Below, piece after piece: positions 11,348 to 23,765 of a stretch of DNA of 64,000 nt (its first letter is position 1; each line of letters begins with the position of its first letter). The DNA is taken from contig MU001686.1 of the NCBI GenBank assembly GCA_010093515.1, positions 513,787 to 577,786 of the forward strand, read 5' to 3'. Position numbers and translations under genes: made by a program. The notes beneath the pieces are model-generated. The model was not told the DNA's origin and did not search any database. It worked only from the letters and a program-made list of their open reading frames with translations. This DNA is from Lineolata rhizophorae. Its lineage: Eukaryota > Ascomycota > Dothideomycetes > Lineolatales > Lineolataceae.

Positions 11348-12612
11348 TTATCCAGGCACATACTCTTCTTCAGATGTTTCGTCTTCGTCCTGGTCCTTCT
11401 TGTACATGAAGTACTGCACGAAAACGGCTGCATCTAGCAACAAAGTTCCGAAGCTGCCTAGCAGCCACGAAAAATTCACCGCAATATATCTCGCATAGAT
11501 AGCCCCAGCCTCGCCCGGTTGGCACCGAGATCTTCCTCTCTCGCCTCCTACACATATAGGCTCGTACGCGAAGATCGAGAGCACGTACGTCAGGTTCCCT
11601 ACACAGGCGAAAAGAAAGAAAAGCATGCTCACGCCCTCTGTGCTCTTGCGCCGGTAGTTCAGCAGCAGTTGCGGGATTCGCGAGCCGAGATAAAGCACCG
11701 CGCATATGTAGCCGAAGACCTGTCCTGCGATGTTGAATTTGAGCGTGTCGCTGTCCTCGCCGCCGTCCTCGCTGTTCGAAGAGGATGGGTGATATGACAA
11801 CCACCACCCGAACACGCCGGCGGCGCAGACGAGGAGCAATGACCCAAAGTTGATAGTCACAGATTTGAGTTTCGAAGTAGTGGACGACGGGAGAATCCGG
11901 TCCGTGACACTGGCCTGTGGGGGAGCATCAGGAATAAAGGGTGTAGCTGGCGAAAGGTGGGTCCCATCAAGGGCCATCAAGCGTTCGCGGAGGGATCCAG
12001 AGGATTGACGCCTCTCGGCATCTGATATACGAGGTGGATGATCATGATGGTGATGGCGGTGTTGAATATGCGGCGACCCTTGTCGTGAAGCGTCATTTGT
12101 AGTGCCATTGGCGTTTCCGTTGCGGTGTCTACCGCCTTGTAGGAGCGGTGAATTTTCGTCTTCGCTGGAGGACTCGGATTCCTCGTCCTCTGGTTTAGAA
12201 GGAACATGATCTGATAGCGTAAAGCCCTTGTAATAGAAACATTGAAGCAAGAGTACGATATCAGCAAACGTATAGTACACGGCAAGAATGATCTATTCGA
12301 GTATTAGCAGAAAGTCGAGTCTACGGGGGTCACGTGATGGTATGCATTGACACGTTCCAAAGCTAGTATTTGGAAAGGGTGACATACCATCGTAGGCAGG
12401 ACGCCTTGCAACACCGCGCCCAAAATATTGAAGACGTCTCCGGCAAGCCAAACAACAATGAAAACGACAGATAGTCCGTCGGCGGAGGAGCGGCGGAAGT
12501 TCTCGATAATCTGGGGAGAAAAGACAACTATCCAACAAGCGATGGATATTGACCCGAGAATGCCGCTGACAGCCTCAACATCCAGATCTAGGCCCTGTGA
12601 AGGAGGATACAT
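11348..12612 (-). CDS. PQ-loop vacuolar amino-acid transporter (Ypq1/Rtc2-like)
   Basis: Exons 12612-12388 and 12292-11348 give 389 residues; the 95-nt intron is GTATGT...TAG. Two PQ-loop repeats are clear: the first in the N-terminal helices (WIVVFSPQIIENF) and the second after a long variable loop (YLGSRIPQLLLNYRRKS). About seven membrane helices fit the family. The central loop (about 95-215) is hydrophilic, with acidic-serine and histidine-rich runs. Yeast Ypq1-3 and mammalian PQLC2 export basic amino acids from vacuole or lysosome. The C-terminal tail is acidic (DEDETSEEEY). Family is certain; substrate is inferred from relatives. The gene is expressed away from a 0.9-kb intergenic region. 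Confidence 0.9.
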
Positions 12613-13551
12613 TGCGGAGGCTAATTAAGTCGCGGCGTGGCGGAGCAAATAGCGGAGGATAGCAAAGTTTCTCGGGCAGTTGAGAGCAGCTAACAAGCCA
12701 GAGAAACGTAGAATGATCCTAATAAGACAATAAGTTCTAAAGCATCCATACGGATGACCTTTGAACGCGAGCCGCCAAGTTGATGTGAATGGAACGGATG
12801 TCGAGAAATGACGGTGTGCAGTCGTGCTCAAGTGAGCCGCACGCTTCGATGTTCTAGGTAGTTGTCGTAGCGAACCCAATTACGTAACGCCGAGGGTTGG
12901 AAGAATTTGAGTGGACACATGATGGCAGGGGGCGGGTGCTTCAAAATAAATACTTTTCTGACAGAAATGAGTCAATTTTGCTGAAGCTAGGAGTCATGAT
13001 GCTCTTCGATTGTGATGGGTATGTAGGTTTTTGTGAAGGGGGATCGAAGTCAAATTTTCGCTAAGGCTTTCACTTGGTTACAGTGTAGCTGGGCCTGTGA
13101 TCCTGTGAACGCGTACTCCGTACAACCGGCCGCTTCAAACCAGTCATTCCTAGCAGTGTCGACCAACATTAATTGCAAGCTTTTCAAGGGAGGCTATGCG
13201 CTTTAGCTGAAGTGCTACTCTTAACTTCAAGTTGCACTCTTAACCTCAACTTGCGTCCTTACGCTACCAGATGTGCAGAAGATGCGCAAAAGATACCCTT
13301 TCAATCTAAACGTAAATTCATATTTCAAAAGTCCATAAGCTAAGAGAAATGTGTGCAGCCAGTGTACGACTAGGGCTCTTGTCCTTAAATTAGTCACTAA
13401 ATTCACGGATTCAAGCTTGAATGATGAGGAAAGGATATAAGTCTATTCCAATCGGCCTCGTCACCTTTTTGCTCAGTTCCTAGCCCCGTTCTCCTGATAC
13501 ATTGGTCAATGTGAGCCTATAAGGCCCGAACTACCGCAAGGCAGGATAAAT
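12613..13551. other. Intergenic between PQ-loop gene and SWA2
   Basis: No gene is seen. It holds the PQ-loop promoter and the 3' flank of SWA2. A short inverted copy of the 19-nt periodic repeat (13214-13258) and a TACTCCGTA motif near 13110 are present. Confidence 0.6.
13214..13258. repeat. Short inverted copy of the 19-nt repeat
   Basis: Two adjacent 19-nt units, GCTACTCTTAACTTCAAGT and TGCACTCTTAACCTCAACT, plus a partial third. Their reverse complement (GCAACTTGAAGTTAAGAGT) resembles the unit of the 8055-8772 tract. Confidence 0.55.
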
Positions 13552-16483
13552 CTACAGGTTGTTATCCTTTTTGAACTTGTCCCAAGCCTCGTTTAGAGTG
13601 CTGAACACCGATGCGCTGATCATACGCTGCTCTGTCGTAGCTGTCTGCGGAATCTAGGTTTTGGAGAAAACGTAGTAAGCATCGAGGTCCATCTAACCAG
13701 CTCTACCCGCTCATGATAAAACTCACCTTGTCCGGGTGCACCTTGGCAATGGCCTTCATGTACACGATCTTGACCCGGCTCGGCATGACTAAATCCGCCA
13801 TATTGACCTTGTTCCACCCAGCTTCCGGCCAGAGCACCTTATCCAGCGACCCCAGCAGCGCCCGCAAATTGTCCGTCTTGGTCCCCTTCCACGCCGCTAG
13901 CTTCGCGTCTACTGAGTCCGATAGCGCAAACTTCTCGTCGTCAGCCTTCTCCGCCGCCGCATTGGCCTCGCGCAACTTCTTGACCGCTTCGGCGGACGAC
14001 GCGGACGAGGCGGCCGGCCGCGCGGGTCCGTTCGTGCTCGGCCGTGCCGGCGCCGCAGGTTTCCTGGCCGATGCCACCGGGCGCACTGACGGCGTGGAAG
14101 ACACCGGCGGCGCTTTGCCCGAAGCCTTGTCGCATCTATTGCGGCCTTGGATGCTGACCGCTCCGCCGACGCCCGCCTCGACGGCTTCGCGCCACACCTT
14201 GCCCGCGTCGGTCCACTTCTCGAGGTGCTCGAGCGCCTCGGCCTTGCGCATGAGCGCCTTGGCGTAGAACTCGCGCATCTCCTTGTCGCCCTCGGCGCCG
14301 CCGACGGCGATGCGCTCGCTCTCGCCGCGACTGGGGCCAATGGTCACGAGGGCCGCGTCCGCATCTGCGATGGCGGCTTTGGGGTCGCCCATCTTGATGT
14401 TGGTAAGGGCCCGGTTGCATAGGATGATGATGGTGACGGGATGCGTTTGCGGAAGAGGGGTTAATGCACTCGTGTACGATTGATGTGCGGCGGTGTAGTC
14501 GCCCCGCTTGAAAGCTGCGGAGCCGTTTACGCGGTGGTTGCCGGAAGCCGAGAGGGCAGAAGGAGAAACTGCGGGAATACTGCGTGGCGGCGGTTTAGGG
14601 CGAGGCGTAGGTTGTGGTGGCGGAGTAGCACGAGGTTTTTGGGCCGCGGCGGTTTGAGCTAGGAACGGGTTTCGAGATTGTAATGGGGGGCTAGATGGCG
14701 AAGACACTTCCCTGAACGGCTGCCGAGGAGCGGATGCGGATGATGCCTGGCTGGTGGGAACGGTGGCCTTTTTCCGACGTGCGGGGCTCACATATGCTTG
14801 TGCACTCTCCTCCTCTATTAAATCCTTGGTAAGCTTGGGAGTAGGTTCGCGCGGTGGCTGCTGCGGTTTTTGTGGCTGAGTAAATATCTGGTGTGGAGAC
14901 GGACGAGTAGGAAGCACGTCTGAAGACGATGAGCCGCGCTGTTCTATCCGGGGACGCGGCTTCCGCGGTGGCCCACCACCGCCTTCAAGCATCATCGCCT
15001 CGTCTGTCACATTTGGCCGTGAGTGGGCACCGCGATCTCGAGCGTGGCCCTGGGCTCTGTCGCTGGCATCTTGTAACGGTGAAGCGTCTCTCATCCACTT
15101 AGGTTGACTAGGATCTCCCTCATGTTGAAACTCTGCTACAGCCTTTTGCACCTTCTTCTGACCAGTCTTCCACAAGGAATTCGCTGACTTCAAGAATGTC
15201 GTCCCTATCTCCGATGCATACTGTGCAACGTCCTTCTCTACTCCGGAGTGGCTGCCCGAACGTTGCTGTTCGGAGCCGGAACGATTGCGCGGCCCTTGCA
15301 TCCAGGCCGGAGAGGAGAAATCCGATCGCTGGCTCCTACCCCTATGCGGACGTCTCTCTCGCTCACTCCCGAATTCAGGAGTCTGAGATCGTGATCGATG
15401 GTCGGACTGGTGGCCTCCCTGTGTTTTCTGTCGCGCTTCCTCATGCGCTTGTTGGAGAAGCCAGCGCACAGCAGCTTGAACATTGGTCCCTGACTCGGTC
15501 TGCGCCAACGCTATCGCCGATTTCTCCACGGGGAATCCCATGTCAACAAGCTCCGCAACGGCCTTGTCCCGCGGATCGTCCCCCGCCGGTGATTCTGGCT
15601 CGTTGTGCTCAGCGGGACGAGGCTCCGGCGTGGAAACGGTCGGCCGAGGGCTTGGTTTGGGAGGCGGTTCCGAAACGGGCTTCCCAAGCATACCAAGGAT
15701 ATCGTCGTCATCAGCGGTGGCATTCTGCGTCGATGTATCTGTGGGTCTTGGGGGTAGTTTAGAAAGGCCAAACGGGTCGTCATCATCACCCCAGCTGGCG
15801 TCGGCGGTGCTGTCAGGCGCCTGCACTGGCTCGCTCGCGGAGCTCAAGCCGCCAGTCGGCTGCGCTGGAGTGGTCCGTCCGCTTCCCGCTGACTGCGGTA
15901 TAGGAAAATGTGACGATGTATTGACTGGCGCATCTGCGTTGAAGGCGGCGAGGAGATCATCATCTTGGCCAGACGACTGTTGTTGAGGTGGCGGGGAAGC
16001 CTGACTCGTCGTCTGGTTCAACCGGGCGAAGGGCTTGTTGATCGTTCCAGACAATCCCGTATTGGGCTGCGCGCCGGGCTGTGGTGTGCTCTTCCCACTC
16101 CCGCTTCCTAGAGTGTCCCAAAATTGATGGTCCCGAGCGCCGTATTGTTGCTCGTACTTCTTCCGCTGTTCCTCGGCTTGGCGTGCCTTTTCCTCGGCTA
16201 TTTGCTGCTGGCGCTGCTGGAGAGAAAGATTGTTGGACTGCTTCAAAGACGGGAAGGAGAGCAGGCCGGAGAAGCTGTCCTGTGCTTGGGTCGAGCTCTT
16301 GGCGGGTGCTTGCGGTCGGGCATTGGCTCCGGATGGCTGTGCGGACAGCGGCGTAGACCTCCCGGATGAAGGTAGCGAGGGACTGGGCCGCAGCGAGGCG
16401 TAGTTCGGCGTAGGTTTCGCGGTCGGCGGCTGTTGGGAATTTGAGTTGGAGGCGTTCCAATCAAGACCTGAGAGATCATCCAT
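13552..16483 (-). CDS. SWA2: Auxilin-like clathrin-uncoating cofactor (UBA-TPR-J)
   Basis: Exons 16483-13727 and 13653-13552 give 952 residues; the 73-nt intron (GTGAGT...CCTAG) falls just after the HPDK motif of the J domain. Domains in order: a disordered Ser/Pro/Gln-rich N-terminal region with acidic short motifs such as DDDPFGL and DDLLAAF that resemble clathrin and adaptor contacts; a UBA domain (about 304-346, VDMGFPVEKSAIALAQ); a long disordered region; TPR repeats (about 640-790); and a C-terminal J domain (about 855-952). This is the architecture of yeast Swa2, which recruits Hsp70 to strip clathrin from vesicles. Large size compared with yeast (668 aa) comes from the disordered linkers. 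Confidence 0.93.
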
Positions 16484-17564
16484 GGCGGTTGATAGACCAA
16501 GGAGCGGTGGGCTCCCACGACATCAATGCGAGCGGGTGTCTGCTATCGTAGAGGCGGCGTGGCATGAGGTTTGCTGGCGCATTTCGTTGCGTGTGATGTT
16601 TGACAGACGGGTGTTGCCTCATGCACGCATGCGGTGTCCGCCTCAGTGCGCGTTAATTACGGAGCCCTGGTTGGCTGCCCAATGCTTAGGTAATTCGCCC
16701 CTTTGAGACCTTGCACAATTCACCCTCAGACTTCTACCATGTAAGTATAATCACTTCTAGATATGTTAGATGATCGTAAAGTAGAATATTTTAATATCTA
16801 AGCCCTAACAACATTTCCACGGTGTAATAGGAGCGTAGAGTGGCCAGAGAAATGTACGAGAATAATTTCCCAATTTTCGTATCACGGAGTAAATGTAGGT
16901 GTCACAGGAAAATGTAGCCTGTCTCAACTTGCCCAGTATGCCCTCTCTACGTCTATCACTTCTCATTTCATAGGAGTTCGCGAAGGTCGGCCGCCACTTT
17001 AAGTCATAATACGCCGTCGAGAGTTGGCCTGCGTCTTGATATATTGCAAACAAATGATACCCTAGACATCACTAATTAAACGATCACACGCAAACTCAGC
17101 AACCGTCGAGCTAATTTTCACTGTAAATCATGAAGCTCTAGTTTCGTTGAAAAGTGAACAGGAGGCCAAGGCTAACCCCAAAGTTCAGCTAGCCATGGAT
17201 GCTCCGCATATACCAATGGAGAAACAGCAAAATATACAAGAAGTTTGAGAAAGAGCATCCAAAAATGCAAATTCCCCGGGGAAGCTTTAATTTAGTCACT
17301 TTGGTCCGCATATCCCTTCGAGAGCCACAGATTAGGTCGAAGGGAGCAGCTTAAAGTATAAACACGAAAGAAGCATAAGCAACGCTGCTTTAAGTGCGGC
17401 CGCAATTTGGTCCATGTACCTTTTGATCCTAGGAGAGCTAGGGGAAGCGGGCAACAGTCATGAGTTAAGGGCACGAGAATGAAAAACGCAATAATGCAAG
17501 AAAATAGCTTCCACGGTTGCCTTGTGCTGAGCCATAGAAGTAACGATAGGCGAAGAGGGGGTAT
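16484..17564. other. Intergenic; SWA2 promoter and URC4 3' flank
   Basis: No gene or RNA is recognised. The first few hundred bases are GC-rich promoter sequence of SWA2; the remainder is AT-richer. Confidence 0.6.
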
Positions 17565-19233
17565 CTAGAAAACTGTGCCGTCGGACAAAATCATGATTGG
17601 TGGTTCCTTCGTGTTTGGCCGTGACACCTCCGCGATTTCTCGGCCGCCCTAGTAAGCATTAGTCAAATGGCGACCCGGTTCTTAGACGTCGGCGCCAAAA
17701 CTTACCTTCCACGATCCGGCCTCTAGCATCTGCGCAAGAGTCAAGGCATCATTCCCGTGGAGCCCCAGCAGTAGGTTCACCTCCGACAATAGCATATCTA
17801 GAAAACCGACCGTGCATGCTCTCCACTCGACGATAACATCGTCATCAGCAGGAAACAAGGGCACGACCTCCATACTGGGCTGGCCCTTCTGCTGCGCGTT
17901 CTTCTCGTAGTTTGCGAGACCCCGCTTGGTATCCTCAGGTTTGAGGGTCAAAAGTCCCGTGTCGATGAGTAAGCCTCCGTTCCGATACTCGGGCAAACCG
18001 GTCAAGAGCTCCGCGCCGGCAAAATGCACGTGTAGCAGCTTGGTCATGGGAACCATGAGCGAGTACGTCAGCCATTGTGTCAGCTTGTGGAAGGGAACAA
18101 TGTTCTCCCACGGGTGCGTGGGGTGGGAAGGCATGACGGAACATGGCCAGGCGTCGCCAATGGAAACACCGTCAATCTGCGTGCGCGTTGCGGGCCATAT
18201 TGGCGCGAGGCCGTCCATAAGAGTGTTCCAGAGCGTCGGCAAAGGCACGATGGGGATCGAAGAAGCCTGCGTTGACGGGTGGGAAAGAAGATAGTCTATC
18301 GAGCTCGGTTAGCAGGATTGGTCACGCAAAGGGATGGAGTGTACTTACCTAGCATGTTGCCCGGTCTGCCCTCAATGCCAAAAATTTCGGGGTTCAGCAA
18401 CGCACTAGCAAGACGCATGAGAAGCCCCGTGCGTCCTTCTAAGCCCTCGATAGGGTTCGAATCCGACACTTGGAGGCCCTTAGCCATGGTAGCCACATCG
18501 AGGTTCTTCAACCCCGCGGCGTCCACCTGGTGAGGTTTAGCAGTATCGCTGCTGAACATTCCCGCCTTGAACATCTCGAGACTGGCAACGGCGAGACCTT
18601 CGCTTCGGCGATACGTCCGGCCAGACTCCTTGCTCTTATACTGCCATTTGGTGCCCGCTCCGGCATCTAGAAGGACGGAGACAAGGAAGAGATCGATCAG
18701 ACGGCGGGCGCGCTCCTGAGCATCAATGCCGGACGGCCAGGAGGCCATGAGCTGGTCGATGCGCGGTCGTCCACCGACGTCGAAATGCTGCCACCGGCCA
18801 TGAGGGGGGATGGAGGAATAATCCGGGGCGTAATCGCGCTTTGAGAAGGGAACTAAAAGTTAGCCGTAGTTTCTTGATGGCACAACAGATACGAAGTTTG
18901 GCCAACCTTGATAATGGACACGACGTAGCCGGCAGTGTCGGCGAACTTGGTCATGTCAACGGTAAAGTGCTTGAGCTGGTTCTTTTTCGCCTTTTCCAGG
19001 ACCAGCTTGGAACGCTCGCGGACGGCGTAGATGCTCCGCAGGTAGCCCGCCGGATCCAGGGATGGATCGGGGGCCTTTGGCATCTCGACCATTGAGCTGA
19101 AGGATTTGCCGACGGGCGAGCTGCTCGAAATCTTTGGCGTTGCGGGAGAGGCGAGGGAGCTGTTGGAAGTGGTGGACGGAGGGTGATCGGCGCCAATAGT
19201 CGGCTTAGAGCTCTTGCGACTGAAGAGGCCCAT
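17565..19233 (-). CDS. URC4: Uracil catabolism protein Urc4 (DUF1688)
   Basis: Exons 19233-18907, 18838-18349, 18295-17706 and 17648-17565 give 496 residues. The first intron has an unusual GTTGGC donor but a good CTAAC branch site. Conserved DUF1688 blocks are visible: RDYAPDYSSIPPHGRWQHF after the first intron, the GRTGLLMRLASAL region, HVHFAGAELLTGLPEYRNGG, and a C-terminal GGREIAE...PPIMILSDGTVF ending at the stop. In Lachancea kluyveri URC4 is needed for the non-reductive uracil degradation route (URC pathway); the exact reaction is not settled. In several fungi URC genes are clustered, but no other URC gene is in this window. The N-terminal 50 residues are a Ser-rich variable region. 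Confidence 0.9.
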
Positions 19234-22200
19234 GTTTATTAAGGAAAGTCGCAGCGAAGGCTAGACTCGGAGAGAGGCAATTGAAAAAGTTAAAGTATAG
19301 GAGGCCAAAAATATGTGATAGGCCACGGAGAGTAGGCAGAGGAAAAATAGAAAGGAAATGAGTGACAGGTGCGAAGTACCTAAGAGAGAATACCGGTAGT
19401 AAGTGAAGCAACGTAGCAGAAAATTGTGGCAGGTAGTAATGTACAGCGCGCGCAGCAGCAGGGGCGGGCGGGCAGGTAGGTAGTAGGGGAGCTGCCTGCA
19501 CCTGAAAAGTCGTCTCCCCAGTCGCCCCCGCCGGGCACAGGCCTCGCGCGGCCCCTTGCCGCGCGGGTCGCCCGCGGCGTCGGGGCATCCGGCGCGCAAC
19601 GCCAGCACGGACGGCCACCCGCCTCGCTGCGATCGCGCCGGTACCTGGAAGGCGATCCGCATGGCGCGCAGCCTGAGGCTTGCGCCGCGTCAACCACCGC
19701 CGGGCCTCCCCCCGTTCGCGGCCTCAGTCGCGCCGGGGCCGCCACGCCCCAAGCGCAAAGCCTGTCCCGCGCAGACTTTTCGTCGCCCGTCCAAGACCTC
19801 ACGGCCGTCGTCGCGCGAGGCCGTTTGGCCGCTGCTGCACCAGCCTAACCCTTTTGCCCCCGATTCAGCAAACTTTCCTCCCTGGCCCGCGTCTCTCGCC
19901 TGTGCGGTGCGTCGCTACCCAATGACCCGCTAGTGGCATGAAGCGTCGCCCAAGCCCACAGCGCGAAGGGACCAGTGTGTGCTGTCGCGGTGTCATACTA
20001 GCCGGCAGGCCGTGTTCCCGCCAGAGCAACAGGCCCGCCGTCGGGGGGAAGTGGCTCCGTCCGAGGCATTGCGGAGTTCCTAGCTACATATAGCCTCCCG
20101 AACAATCAGTAGTGGCCCGTGGGCCGCACCCGCCTGCGGAGAAGAAAGAGCTCAGAAAAGGACCGACTGCGCGGCCGTCGGCCGGGTGGGCCGGCCTGTC
20201 CCATCCGCCGGCCTTTTTCCCTCCATCGGCGGATCCTGCTGCGACGCATAGACGGGCATGATTGATGAAGGCGCCTCGAGGCATCGTTATGCTTCCGCGT
20301 GTTTGCGCCGCCCCGTCCAATCAAAAACTTATTGACTCGACGGCCTTCCATGCACACTTCAAGGCGCGAGAAGTGAAAAGGTTATTGAGTATAAATTTGT
20401 GTACTCAATTAAGCGAGCTTCAGGGGCATCCCGTGGGCTTATCAGCTCCTGCATCCGATTCCTCGTCTTGAGAAAACGTTCTCGAGCCGTTGAGCGCATC
20501 CCTGTCGACCCTCGAGCCCCAAGGGCATAAATTTATACTCCGTACGGTTCCAGTACGTACAACGTACACCACGGGCGTTGGGAATGCTAGGAGGTTCCTT
20601 CGCCAGCGCAACATCCGTCGCAAATGTTAAGCCTCCGGATGAGGCACATCGTCTGCTGCAAATTGTTCATCTTCTCGGAGAGCGGATGGGGAAGGTGTGG
20701 TTATGAAGTAAATCCGATGGTGTCTTCATGCAGTAAAGCGATCCTGAGTCTAATCATGACGTTCGGCTTTTATCTCCAAGCTGCGAGATCGTTGGCGGCG
20801 ACCTTGCCCCAAAGGTGTTGAGCGCATGTGCATGGTACTTCGATCCAATTCGACGAGTCAAAAACCTAAACACGGGTTTCTCGACTCGTGCTACTTTAGG
20901 ATATATCGCGAACGGATGCATATTGTGCGAGTCCTGACTGTGTGTCGACTCGATGCCCAGTGCTCAGGAGTTCGACAGGGGTCCCTTCAAACGATCCCAA
21001 AGGCGGGAGTTCCCTTTGGCGCCGAACAGCGGCCCACAGCACAAGCAACACCATGACCAGCTGAAGGCCCTGGCGGCAATGCGTCCGAGCTTCAGCCTTA
21101 CGTTTATCTAGGAATTCCGAAGCTGGCGATCGTCAACGGCAGTTTCATTTGTCGTCAAAGACCACAGCAAGGAGGAGTCCTGCTTTCTACGTTCAGGAAG
21201 CTCATTATTCGGGCCGTAGCAGCATACCCCAGTATCCCGATGGGACTAGCATTCGGACCGTCTCAACCTCTCATGCCCCGCGGTCTCCCTTACCTCGGTG
21301 GCCCACCTCTCGAAATGTTTTCGGACGCGGGCGTGGCGAGATCAGCTTTTGGTGGAGCGCCGAAACGTATTGCTCCTAGCGCCTTTGTCGCCGCCTCGAA
21401 ATACCTTGCGAAACTTTACGCCGCCCAAAAAGCCTTTAGACTTTTCGCGGCCGTAGTTTCCCCCCGTCAAGGGCGCGTTTCTATGGAAACTGCAAAACAG
21501 CCACGGCGTGCCAACCGACTAGGTTGATACGGAGTGCGCGCCCCGACACCCAATCTGCCCTCGGCCTTAATACGAACGTGCCCTCCCTAGAAGGAGTATC
21601 ATCACCGAGGGAAAGCTGCCGGAGGGCAGCGGCAGTTGGCTATGAGAGTGAGGCGAGGTTTGTAGCGATCTGCTTCTGTGTCGCCCTGAATTTCTCCCTA
21701 CGTTCCATACTCCCAGCTTGGAAATTCTGAACAGGGATTTGCGAACCACAAAGTACGTGTCTACTACTATTGACTGACATGAAATCACTTTGCCTATGGC
21801 ACGCTTTCTCACTGTACCGGAAAACCTGACTCGTACTGAAGAATCCGCCATTGCAGGATAGGTTTTTCAGCCCGGACCATTTTTTAAGGGAGAACGCAGT
21901 AGTGAGGTATGCAAGAGGCAATAGAGTTCTAGTCTCCTTTCACACGCTAACTTCTAGAAGTGTACAATTGTAGGCCGGCATGCGGAGTACTATTACATGT
22001 GCATTACATACCCGCTTGATGGTACATTCCAGTAACTGAAAATACACGCCGCGAATTCCTTTAGCTAAGGACGACCGCTTCTATGATTTGTCGCTTCTAT
22101 GATTTTTTAGGTGACCGATATACGTTTGCTCAAAAATATTTCTAGCTCGTTGGCGATTGAAAAGTTGTACGTACACCCGCCGCTCGAGATGGTCCCATTG

Positions 22201-22512
22201 GCGGTGAATGGAAATTAGCAATACTGCGGCGGAATCCAAAGGACCGTAGTGAATAGTCAGAGACGACTCCGATTGGATGACACCGTGTGTGGTACGCGTA
22301 GCGGGGCGTTTGGCGTGATGTAATATTTGAGCTGGCCTGTATATAGTGCGTAATTTACGGTGCGATAGCGCTATCTCTATCCGGGCAACGAGGTCCACGG
22401 ACCCACGGACACCTTCGCCAGGCCACAACCACAGCCCGCCGTGTCCGTTGTCTCTTGTTACTCCCGCCTTGGACACCGCGTGTTCCCCGCGCCGCGGGAG
22501 CCGTCTGTCACG
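19234..22512. other. 3.3-kb intergenic region between URC4 and GTR1
   Basis: This divergent intergenic region is long for this neighbourhood. The first 900 bp next to URC4 are GC-rich; the rest has mixed composition. A TAC-rich palindrome cluster lies at about 20525-20580 (CGTACGG, AGTACGTACAACGTAC). A 14-bp unit CGCTTCTATGATTT occurs twice around 22077-22106. No frame has domain support. A non-coding transcript cannot be excluded from sequence alone. Confidence 0.5.
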
Positions 22513-23765
22513 ATGAGCACGCTCAACAGTTCGAAGCGCCAGAAGCAGCGCAAAGTGCTTCTGATGGGCAAGAGCGGCGCCGGCAAGTCCTCGATGCGCT
22601 CCATCGTCTTCAGCAACTATGTCGCCAAGGACGTGCGGCGCTTGGGCGCTACCATCGACGTAGAACATAGCAACATCAAGTTCATGGGGAACTTGATGCT
22701 CAACCTTTGGGACTGCGGTGGGTAAGGTCCACACCCTTCAACTTTTGGACGGCTGCGAGCATTTTTTTTAAGATGCTCATAACGCGTTTCTCCACACGGA
22801 CAGGCAGGACGGCTTCATGGAGAATTACCTCCACCACCAGCGCGAGCACGTGTTCGGTTCTGTCGCGGTCCTCATCTTTGTCTTCGACATCGAGTCCCGC
22901 GAGTTCCAGGCCGACGTGATAAACTACGCGAATATCGTGAGCGCCCTCGAAGAATGCAGCCCCGGCGCGAAGATCTTCTGCCTCATCCACAAAATGGATC
23001 TCGTGCAGACAAAGCTGCGACAGCCGTTGTTCGAGGAGCGCGCCGAGTACATCCGCGCCGCGTCCGAGAGCTTCAGAGACAGCGTGGATTTCTTTCCTAC
23101 GAGCATTTGGGACCAGACGTTATACAAGGCGTGGACACAGATCATATACTTTTTGATCCCGAATGCCTCGACCATCGAGACTCTTTTGCAGCAGTTGGCT
23201 GAGGTGATCGATGCTAGAGAGCTCATTTTGTACGAGCGAACTACTTGCCTCATGGTCACGCATGTCACGCGCGGTATCGAAGCTCAGAACCCGTTCACGG
23301 ACCGATTCGAGCGCATTTCGAGCATCCTGAAGACTCATAAGCAGTCAATTGCGTAAGCACATGTCACACTTCTTCTGTAATTTTGTTAAGGCTAACTGTT
23401 CGTGCGATAGCAAACATACCGGTATCCCTGCCGGTAGTGCCAACTTCGCCGAAATGCAGATCAAAACCGGCCGCTTCATGTTCTTCATCACCCGCCTAAC
23501 CGAGAATACTAATCTAGCCGCCTCGATACCTCCCTCGGAGCAGGGCTTCAACGCCGCCCGTATCAACATCTTGCTCGCCCGCCAGAAGTTTGCCGAGTTG
23601 GACATCGCCACGAAGGCGCGTCCTGGAATTCAAGAGGTTTTTACCCGTTCGGCTGAGGCGGATGGGACCATGGGAAACGAGACGGTGACCGGAAGTGGAC
23701 TTCAGGCAGGTAAAGGCAAAGGAGCTGAGTACGGAGCGGGCCTGAGTGGAACAATGACCGCTTGA
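22513..23765 (+). CDS. GTR1: Rag-family GTPase Gtr1 (RagA/B)
   Basis: Exons 22513-22721, 22804-23352 and 23411-23765 give 370 residues. The P-loop GKSGAGKS is at about 19-26 and the switch II motif WDCGGQD is split by the first intron (GTAAGG...CAG). The C-terminal half (about 190-330) fits the Rag dimerisation (roadblock-like) domain. The last 45 residues are a Gly/Thr-rich variable tail. Gtr1 pairs with Gtr2 on the vacuole under the EGO complex and signals amino-acid sufficiency to TORC1. The start codon follows CACG and gives the usual basic lead ([14 protein letters not shown]). Assignment is very secure. Confidence 0.95.

Noticed and set aside
18450-18470. B-box-like GGTTCGAATCC within URC4
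   Set aside because: It is in a conserved coding exon (SDSNPIEG), with no acceptor stem or A-box at tRNA spacing.
20084-20357. Short GC-rich open frames between URC4 and GTR1
   Set aside because: Overlapping frames on one strand with no codon preference or domain; typical of GC-rich intergenic DNA.
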